Below are positions 6,663 through 11,847 of a DNA stretch of 11,847 nt, in pieces (positions within the stretch are counted from its first letter, which is position 1; every line of letters starts with the position of its first letter). The stretch lies in NCBI GenBank assembly GCA_007123575.1, contig SKKV01000128.1:1-11847 (forward strand). The letters are read 5' to 3'. Made by a program: the position numbers and the translations under genes. The DNA is from Wenzhouxiangella sp. GTDB taxonomy: Bacteria; Pseudomonadota; Gammaproteobacteria; Xanthomonadales; Wenzhouxiangellaceae. The notes under the pieces are model-generated. The model did no database searches. It was not told the DNA's origin and worked only from the letters and a program-made list of their open reading frames with translations.

Positions 6663-8039
6663 TTATTCAAAGCCAAGCCAGACTGCGCCGACCAGCACCA
6701 GGGCCGCGGCGATGAACAGCTTCAGCATCAGCGGCCAGGCGAACTTCAGCCACTTCGCATAGGAAATACCCGCCATGCCGAGAATGCCCATCAGAATGGC
6801 ATTGGTTGGAATGATCATGTTGGTGAAACCGTCACCGAGTTGGTAGGCCAGCACCGCCACCTGGCGGCTGACCCCGACCAGGTCGCCAAGCGGCGCCATC
6901 AGCGGCATGGTGACGAAGGCCTGACCGCTGCCCGACGGAATGAACAGGTTCAGTATCGACTGAATGATCAGCATACCGACCGCTGACAGCTCGGCCCCGA
7001 CCAGGCCCAGCGGCAGCGACAGGTAGTGAACGATGGTGTGCAGAATCTGGCCGTCTTCCATGATCAGGGCGATGCCGCGGGCGATACCAACCAGCAGCGC
7101 GGTCTCCGTCAGCTGGCGCGCCCCGATGATGAATTTCTCGGCGGTCATGCTTGGCGAAAGCCGGCCGATGACGGCAGCAAAAAGGCCCAGTATCAGGAAC
7201 GCCGCCCCCAGTTCGTTCAGATACCAACCTCGGCGGGCGATGCCGAAAATGGCAATCCCCAGCGCGAGCAGGAAGGCGAGCACGATGGCGACATGACCCC
7301 AGTTCATCTTCGGGTAGTCACTCGGCGGTTCGGCTTCTTCGACAAGCTCCGAGTCATTCACCATGCTCGCGGCCGGGTCGCGCCGGACCCGGTCGGCGTA
7401 AGACCAGACATGATGGACGGCAATCAGCACGAAAGGGATCAGTAATGCCAGTCGCACCTGCCAGCCTGAATAGATCGGCAGCTCGGCCACGCCCTGGGCG
7501 ACCACCACGGTGTATTGGTTGAAGGCAGCGACGCCGTAGCCGACTCCGTAGCCGGAGATCACCATCGCTACCGCGGTCATCGGATCCATGCGCATGGCCC
7601 GGCACAGCGCAACCAGGATCAGCACGAAGGGGATGTACTCGCCCGAGGAGCCGACCGCGCTGGAGGCCAGGGAGAACACGAAGATGACCACGAAAATCAG
7701 CATCGCCGGTCGATCGCTGAATCGCTCCAGCAGGCGTCCCAACAATGCATCGATGGTCCCGGTGGCGCGAATGATTGCCAGCACACCGCCGATGATGAAC
7801 AAGAAGAAAATGATGTCAGAGGCCGCGGCAAAAGCGCGTGGCACGGCGGTAAACAGTTCCAGTGGCCCGATCCGATGGCGCTCTTCGACCACCTCGTATG
7901 ATCCGGGCACAACCATGGCCCGCCCGGCCTCGTTAAGCTCGGTCTGGAAATGGCCCTGGGGGATGATCCAGGTGGCAATCAGGGCCGCCACCATCAGGAA
8001 AAACAGCAGCGCCAGGGTATTCGGAACTTTGAAGGTCAT
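6663..8039 (-). CDS. YfcC/DcuC-superfamily inner-membrane carrier
   Basis: 458 residues with about 11-12 hydrophobic segments. The family (C4-dicarboxylate anaerobic carrier Pfam group, including YfcC and arginine/ornithine exchangers) moves small organic or amino acids across the inner membrane. Diagnostic stretches are SSAVGSSGEYIPF (about 126-138) and the long re-entrant signature NLFIPSGSGQAFVTMPLMAP (364-383), followed by YQLGDGFTNMIIPTNA. These glycine/serine-rich loops occur as two related copies, typical of inverted-repeat carriers. The first membrane helix starts at about residue 7 (NTLALLFFLMVAAL), so ATG at 8039 is convincing, although the Shine-Dalgarno is poor. The loop at about 215-245 is charged and cytoplasmic. 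It is the first gene of a two-gene unit with the dehydrogenase and is divergent from the MFS gene. The exact substrate cannot be read from the sequence. Confidence 0.9.
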   Translation of the reverse strand: MTFKVPNTLALLFFLMVAALIATWIIPQGHFQTELNEAGRAMVVPGSYEVVEERHRIGPLELFTAVPRAFAAASDIIFFLFIIGGVLAIIRATGTIDALLGRLLERFSDRPAMLIFVVIFVFSLASSAVGSSGEYIPFVLILVALCRAMRMDPMTAVAMVISGYGVGYGVAAFNQYTVVVAQGVAELPIYSGWQVRLALLIPFVLIAVHHVWSYADRVRRDPAASMVNDSELVEEAEPPSDYPKMNWGHVAIVLAFLLALGIAIFGIARRGWYLNELGAAFLILGLFAAVIGRLSPSMTAEKFIIGARQLTETALLVGIARGIALIMEDGQILHTIVHYLSLPLGLVGAELSAVGMLIIQSILNLFIPSGSGQAFVTMPLMAPLGDLVGVSRQVAVLAYQLGDGFTNMIIPTNAILMGILGMAGISYAKWLKFAWPLMLKLFIAAALVLVGAVWLGFE

Positions 8040-8077
8040 CGGCTTTTTGGCCAGGCATGGTGAAAAGGCAGCCGCTG

Positions 8078-8083
8078 ATTGTA
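8078..8083 (-). promoter_or_regulatory. Candidate -10 element for the carrier/dehydrogenase unit
   Basis: TACAAT on the minus strand (5 of 6 consensus bases), about 38 bases before the carrier's ATG. The best upstream hexamer (CTGGCC, 18 bases away) is poor. The element would give a leader of about 31 bases. A weak call from pattern and position. Confidence 0.3.
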
Positions 8084-8186
8084 CGGGCTGGCTGCGAGCG
8101 GGGCCAGTTTCGATTGAAGCGGTTTCCCGTTGATTCGGCCTGGGTTATGCTGGCTCCGCCCTGGCAACCGGAACCGATAAACCGAT

Positions 8187-9524
8187 ATGGTCAGCAGAAA
8201 ACGCGCCCCTGCCCGCGAGATTTTCGGCTGGGCGATGTTCGACTTCGCCAACCAGGCCTACACGCTGCTGATCATTACCGTTGTTTTCGGTGATTTGTTT
8301 ACCCGCGTTATCGTTGGCGACGGGCCAGACTATCGCCTCGGCAACCTGCTCTGGAGCGTGGCGCTGGCGGTCAGCTATCTGCTGGTGGTGGTGGCCAACC
8401 CGATCTGCGGCGCGGTCATGGACCACTCCCGGCTGCGCAAGCGGTTTCTCTTGATCAGCTACCTGGCTACCGTAGTCACCACGGCGCTGCTGTGGCTGGT
8501 CGAGCCAGGCTGGATCGTGCTGGCCATGGCCCTGATCATCCTGTCGAACTTTTCCTACGCCATCGGCGAGGCTTTCATCGCCAGCTTCCTGCCCGGCCTG
8601 GGGCCGCGCAAGGACCTGGGCTGGATCTCGGGCCTGGGATGGAGTCTGGGCTATGTCGGCGGCATGGTTTCGACCATCTTCGCCCTGGCTTTCCTCGGAG
8701 AGGTCAGCGCCGAGAACTATGACCGGGTGCGCTGGGTCGGGCCGTTTGCCGCCGGCTTTTTCCTGCTTGCCGCGATTCCAACGTTTGTCTGGCTGCGCGA
8801 GCGCGGTCGCCGGCGACCGCTGCCCAAAGGCCAATCCATGGTCAGCGCCGGCTTTGCCCGCCTGCGCAACACCCTGGCCCACCTGGCGGAGTTCCGGGAC
8901 CTGCGCAGCCTGTTGATCTCTGTGTTTTTCATGATGGCCGGCATCTACATCATCATCAGCTTTTCGTTCATCTACGGCGCACAGGTGATTGGCTGGGATG
9001 AAGAAGTGCGGGTGATCATGTTCGTGACCGTGCAGATCACCGCCGCTATCGGTGCCCTGGCGTTCGGCTTTATCCAGAGCCGCATCGGAGCGCGGCGTAC
9101 CTACCTGATTACGCTGGGACTTTGGCTGGCAGCCATCCTCGCCATTTGGCAGACCCCGCTGCTTGCCAGCCTCGCCCGATCCTTGCTGAGCGTTGAATGG
9201 GAAGCGCAATACGTATTCCTTTTCGCCGGCACCCTGGCAGGCTTAAGCCTTGGCTCATCGCAGTCAGCCGGCCGCGCCCTGGTCGGCGTGCTCACGCCCA
9301 ACGGCAAGGCGGCCGAATTCTTCGGCTTCTGGGGCACGGCGTCGAAACTGGCCGCGGTGTTCGGGATTCTCGGATTAGGTCTGTTGCAGGCCTGGCTGGG
9401 CCTGGCCACCGCCATCCTGTTCTGCCTGGCGCTTTTCATTGTCGCCATGATCACCGTGCTGCCGGTCGACGAACAGCGCGGCGCCGAGGTGGCCGATCGC
9501 TGGCGCGAATCCCGGGACGGTTAG
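8187..9524 (+). CDS. MFS permease, Atg22-like (UMF1) family
   Basis: 445 residues, about 12 membrane helices, inner-membrane major facilitator. The N-terminus GWAMFDFANQAYTLLIITVVF is the UMF1/Atg22-like opening, usually W-x-x-x-D-x-A-N-x-x. The loop GAVMDHSRLRKR after about residue 75 is the MFS A-motif region. GSSQSAGRALVGVLTPNG plus AEFFGFWG in the second half corresponds to the family's conserved G-x-x-Q-x-x-x-R-S and EFFG elements. A basic central loop (RERGRRRPLPKG, about 208-219) separates the two six-helix bundles. ATG at 8187 precedes the first conserved motif by the usual distance; no strong Shine-Dalgarno is visible. The next gene, a BtuF-like binding protein, starts 15 bases downstream, so they are likely one operon. 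Substrates of bacterial members are mostly unknown; amino-acid export is the yeast role and cannot be assumed here. Confidence 0.9.
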   Translation: MVSRKRAPAREIFGWAMFDFANQAYTLLIITVVFGDLFTRVIVGDGPDYRLGNLLWSVALAVSYLLVVVANPICGAVMDHSRLRKRFLLISYLATVVTTALLWLVEPGWIVLAMALIILSNFSYAIGEAFIASFLPGLGPRKDLGWISGLGWSLGYVGGMVSTIFALAFLGEVSAENYDRVRWVGPFAAGFFLLAAIPTFVWLRERGRRRPLPKGQSMVSAGFARLRNTLAHLAEFRDLRSLLISVFFMMAGIYIIISFSFIYGAQVIGWDEEVRVIMFVTVQITAAIGALAFGFIQSRIGARRTYLITLGLWLAAILAIWQTPLLASLARSLLSVEWEAQYVFLFAGTLAGLSLGSSQSAGRALVGVLTPNGKAAEFFGFWGTASKLAAVFGILGLGLLQAWLGLATAILFCLALFIVAMITVLPVDEQRGAEVADRWRESRDG

Positions 9525-9539
9525 AACAGGTAGGCCTGC

Positions 9540-10322
9540 ATGCGCATCGTTACTCATACCTGCTCCAACACCGAAATCGTCTGCGCCCTGGGGCGCGGCG
9601 ACTGGCTGGTCGGCGTCGATGATCATTCCGATCATCCGCCCAACGTCGTTGCAAGCCTGCCGAAACTCGGCCCGGATCTCGATATTGATATCAATAAAAT
9701 CATTGCGTTGCAGCCAGATCTTGTCATTACCTCGCTGACCGTGCCGGGCCACGAGCGCTGCCTGGCCAGGCTGGAAGCCGCGGGGCTGCCCCTTCTGATT
9801 ACCCAACCTCACTCACTGGCGGATGTGGCGGCCGATATTCGCCGTATTGGTGAGGCCATCGATGCGCGGTCGGCAGCGGTCGAATTATCCGGGCGAATCC
9901 GGGGTTTACTAGATCAGGGAGCACCAACAACCGAACCCGTGCCGGTCCTGGTTGAATGGTGGCCAAAGCCGGTGATCGTGCCCGGCGCCAAATCCTGGGT
10001 CAACGAAATGCTGATCCTGGCCGGCGGCTGTAACCCGTTCAGCGAGCACCCGGCCGAGTCACTGGAAATCAACCCGGAGCAAGCCCGCCAAGCCGCCCCG
10101 CGGGCGATTGTCATGAGCTGGTGCGGCGTCAAAGAAGAGAAATACCGCGCCCACGTCGTCGCCCGACGCGAGGGCTGGCAAACCATCCCCGCCGTCCGCC
10201 ACCAGCGCATCATCCCAATCAGCGAAGCGTGGCTGGGTCGGCCGGGCCCCAGGGTGCTGGAGGGTATCGAGAAGCTCCGCGCGGTCGTCAACCAATGCGG
10301 CACCGGAAGGGTAGACGGGTAA
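9540..10322 (+). CDS. BtuF-like cobalamin/metal-chelate binding protein without signal peptide
   Basis: 260 residues, class III substrate-binding fold: two alpha/beta lobes joined by a long helix. It begins directly with the first strand, MRIVTHTCSNTEIVCALGRG. VGVDDHSDHPP and LPKLGPDLDIDINKI (residues 24-55) match the N-terminal lobe of BtuF-type vitamin B12 binders. The second lobe starts near VPVLVEWWPKPVIVPGAKSW and ends with the typical RPGPRVLEGIEKL. The strange feature is the missing export signal: the mature fold starts at residue 1, with AGG six bases before ATG, so no upstream signal is being overlooked. A cytoplasmic location is therefore likely. No BtuC or BtuD gene is nearby. The gene lies between an Atg22-like permease (15 bases) and rimO (27 bases). 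Stand-alone cobalamin-binding-like proteins of this kind exist in proteobacteria; the ligand here is unproven. Confidence 0.85.
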   Translation: MRIVTHTCSNTEIVCALGRGDWLVGVDDHSDHPPNVVASLPKLGPDLDIDINKIIALQPDLVITSLTVPGHERCLARLEAAGLPLLITQPHSLADVAADIRRIGEAIDARSAAVELSGRIRGLLDQGAPTTEPVPVLVEWWPKPVIVPGAKSWVNEMLILAGGCNPFSEHPAESLEINPEQARQAAPRAIVMSWCGVKEEKYRAHVVARREGWQTIPAVRHQRIIPISEAWLGRPGPRVLEGIEKLRAVVNQCGTGRVDG

Positions 10323-10336
10323 ACGAGTTTCTCCCC

Positions 10337-10342
10337 TACAAT
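10337..10342 (+). promoter_or_regulatory. Candidate -10 element giving a leaderless rimO mRNA
   Basis: TACAAT (5 of 6 consensus bases) ends seven bases before the A of the rimO ATG, so transcription would start on or next to the start codon. TAGACG at 10312-10317 could be a -35, at a long 19-base spacing. No Shine-Dalgarno sequence precedes rimO, which agrees with a leaderless message. Confidence 0.4.
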
Positions 10343-10349
10343 ACCCCGC

Positions 10350-11678
10350 ATGACATCTACCGCCCCCAAATCTCCCACCGTCGGTCTCATTTCCCTGGGC
10401 TGCCCCAAGGCATTGGTCGACTCCGAGCAGATCGTCTCGCGGCTGCGGGCCGAGGGTTACGCGCTGGTGCCGGAATATGGGCAGGCCGATCTGGTCGTGG
10501 TCAATACCTGCGGTTTTATCGATTCGGCCAAGGCGGAGTCGCTGGAAACCATCGGTGAGGCGCTGAGCGAAAACGGCAAGGTGCTGGTCACTGGCTGCAT
10601 GGGTGCCAAGCCGGAAGAGATCACGGCCATTCATCCCAAGGTGCTGGGCGTGACCGGTCCGCACCAGGCTGACGCGGTGCTGGCCTCGGTTCATCAGCAT
10701 CTGCCGCGGCCGCATGACCCGAAGGTAGACCTGGTCCCGCCCGGCGGGCTGAAACTGACCCCCCAGCACTACGCTTACCTGAAGATTTCAGAAGGTTGTA
10801 ACCATAAGTGCAGCTTTTGTATTATCCCGGACATGCGCGGCAAGCTGCGCTCGCGGCCGCTGGGTATGGTCTTGCGCGAGGCCGAGCAGCTGGTCGAACG
10901 CGGTGTCTCCGAGCTGCTGGTGATCTCGCAGGACACCAGCGCCTACGGGGTGGACCTGAAATATCAGCAAGACTTCTGGGCCGGGCAGGCCTGGGAGACC
11001 CGCATCCATGATCTTGCCCGCGCCCTGGGCCAGCTCGATGCCTGGGTGCGCCTGCATTACGTCTACCCGTATCCGCACGTTGACCGACTGATCGGGCTGA
11101 TGAACGAGGGGCTGATCCTGCCCTACCTGGACATCCCGTTTCAGCACGGCAGCCAGAAGGTTCTGAAAGCGATGCGCCGACCCGCAGCGGCCGAGAACAC
11201 TCTGGAGAGAATCCAGAACTGGCGACGCGAATGCCCCGAGCTGGTCATCCGCTCGACCTTCATTGTCGGCTTCCCCGGCGAGACCGAGGACGACTTCGCC
11301 GAGCTGCTGGACTGGCTGGAAGAGGCCCAGCTCGATCGCGTTGGCTGCTTCAAGTATTCAGCCGTGGACGGCGCCCGGGCCAACGCCCTGCCCGATCCGG
11401 TGCCCGAGGAGGTCAAGGAAGAACGCTGGCATCGCTTCATGCAGGTCCAGGCAGAAATCAGCAGCCAGCGCCTGAAGCGCCGCATTGGCGGCGAGGAACC
11501 GGTGGTGGTCGACCGCCTGGAAGGCGACACCGCAATTGCTCGCTCCTACGGCGATGCGCCCGAAATCGACGGTGTGGTCATCGTCGAAAACCCCGGCGAC
11601 GTCGCCATCGGCGACTTCATTGATGTCGAAATCACCGGCACCGACCAATACGACCTCTTCGCCCGCCGCCTGGACTAA
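10350..11678 (+). CDS. rimO: Ribosomal protein S12 methylthiotransferase RimO
   Basis: 442 residues, the normal RimO length. The enzyme is a radical-SAM methylthiotransferase that adds a methylthio group to the conserved aspartate of ribosomal protein S12 (Asp89 in E. coli), using S-adenosylmethionine and two 4Fe-4S clusters. The N-terminal cluster cysteines are C18 (ISLGCPKALVDSE), C54 (VVNTCGFIDSAK) and C83 (VTGCMG). The radical-SAM motif is C150-x3-C154-x2-C157 (SEGCNHKCSFCIIP). The strings PKALVDSE and RGKLRSRP are typical of RimO rather than MiaB. A TRAM-like beta domain occupies the last 65 or so residues (VVVDRLEGDTAIARSYGDAPEIDG), where it contacts the substrate. The start is set by the first conserved strand at residue 11. 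It follows the BtuF-like gene by 27 bases on the same strand. No Shine-Dalgarno is present, and a TACAAT just upstream suggests a leaderless transcript. Confidence 0.98.
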   Translation: MTSTAPKSPTVGLISLGCPKALVDSEQIVSRLRAEGYALVPEYGQADLVVVNTCGFIDSAKAESLETIGEALSENGKVLVTGCMGAKPEEITAIHPKVLGVTGPHQADAVLASVHQHLPRPHDPKVDLVPPGGLKLTPQHYAYLKISEGCNHKCSFCIIPDMRGKLRSRPLGMVLREAEQLVERGVSELLVISQDTSAYGVDLKYQQDFWAGQAWETRIHDLARALGQLDAWVRLHYVYPYPHVDRLIGLMNEGLILPYLDIPFQHGSQKVLKAMRRPAAAENTLERIQNWRRECPELVIRSTFIVGFPGETEDDFAELLDWLEEAQLDRVGCFKYSAVDGARANALPDPVPEEVKEERWHRFMQVQAEISSQRLKRRIGGEEPVVVDRLEGDTAIARSYGDAPEIDGVVIVENPGDVAIGDFIDVEITGTDQYDLFARRLD

Positions 11679-11847
11679 GTCTCACATCAAACAAATCTTA
11701 TCTGGTTGACCAAAAACATAAAAATCAAAAATCTTGGGAACGCAAAGCAGCAAAGAAAAACAAGCAGCATAAATTCATGAGGTCTTTTGCTTCTTGGCTG
11801 CTTCGCTCCTTTGCGTCCAAAAGAATTTCTCTGTTCGCACTCCGACA
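11679..11847. other. AT-rich non-coding tail after rimO
   Basis: This 169-base stretch is markedly AT-rich (for example the A-rich run around 11710-11733) next to GC-rich genes. I find no coding region in it. Apart from the palindrome at 11734-11818 I see no other structure. The next gene must begin beyond the window. Confidence 0.7.
11734..11818. repeat. Imperfect palindrome of GCAAAG-type units, candidate interspersed repeat or terminator
   Basis: The left arm, 11734-11769, starts TTGGGAACGCAAAGCAGC. The reverse complement of the right arm, 11789-11818, starts TTGGACGCAAAGGAGC. The arms align with a few mismatches and small gaps over about 30 bases, around a loop of about 19 bases. The left arm also contains GCAAAGCAGCAAAG, a tandem unit. 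Intergenic repeats built from CGCAAAG units are common in bacterial genomes, and this looks like a member. It lies 55 bases after the rimO stop, so the stem could also slow or end transcription; the right arm is followed by AAAA, not by a T-run on the plus strand. Confidence 0.6.

Noticed and set aside
8130..8151. TTGATT with TATGCT as promoter of the MFS gene
   Set aside because: The spacing is only 10 bases, far too short for sigma-70; no alternative -35 at 16-18 bases is convincing.
8145..9209. Long open frame on the minus strand inside the MFS gene (354 codons)
   Set aside because: Its product is a low-complexity Gln/His/Asp/Ala-rich chain, the typical antisense image of a membrane-protein gene.

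Overview
The window is a dense, GC-rich bacterial chromosome segment. Its codon use and gene families (RimO, HD-GYP with a DUF3391-type N-terminus, M13 peptidase, YfcC-type carrier, Atg22-like MFS) fit a gammaproteobacterium, perhaps of the Xanthomonadales/Chromatiales type. That placement is inferred from family resemblance only. I see no phage, insertion sequence, CRISPR, tRNA or rRNA. There are nine complete protein genes and one truncated at the left edge, and no gene-free stretch reaches 300 bases.

Layout. (i) 1-2377, minus strand: an HD-GYP phosphodiesterase, then a stand-alone receiver-domain protein, then the first third of an SLC13-type permease. All three face the same way with gaps of 78 and 65 bases. 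An 8-base-arm inverted repeat lies in the first gap. (ii) 2570-4603, plus strand: a secreted M13 zinc metallopeptidase, divergent from the HD-GYP gene. (iii) 4613-5716, minus strand: an FHA-EAL fusion, convergent with the peptidase and only 9 bases from it. (iv) 5831-8039, minus strand: a YfcC-type carrier followed by a short-chain dehydrogenase, probably one operon. (v) 8187-11678, plus strand: an Atg22-like MFS permease, a BtuF-like binding protein without a signal peptide, and rimO, with gaps of 15 and 27 bases. rimO may also have its own leaderless promoter. (vi) 11679-11847: an AT-rich tail carrying a large imperfect palindrome of GCAAAG-type units.

How the genes may work together. Two different kinds of cyclic-di-GMP phosphodiesterase (HD-GYP and EAL) lie 2.2 kb apart. 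One is next to a CheY-like receiver and the other carries a phosphothreonine-reading FHA domain, so the left half has a signalling character. No GGDEF cyclase is visible. The carrier plus dehydrogenase pair suggests uptake and oxidation of a small organic substrate. The MFS plus BtuF-like pair lacks any ABC permease or ATPase, which makes its role unclear and worth a look. Nothing in the window is clearly a new multi-gene system. The best leads are the FHA-EAL fusion, the MFS/cytosolic-binding-protein pair, the terminal palindromic repeat and the leaderless rimO start.
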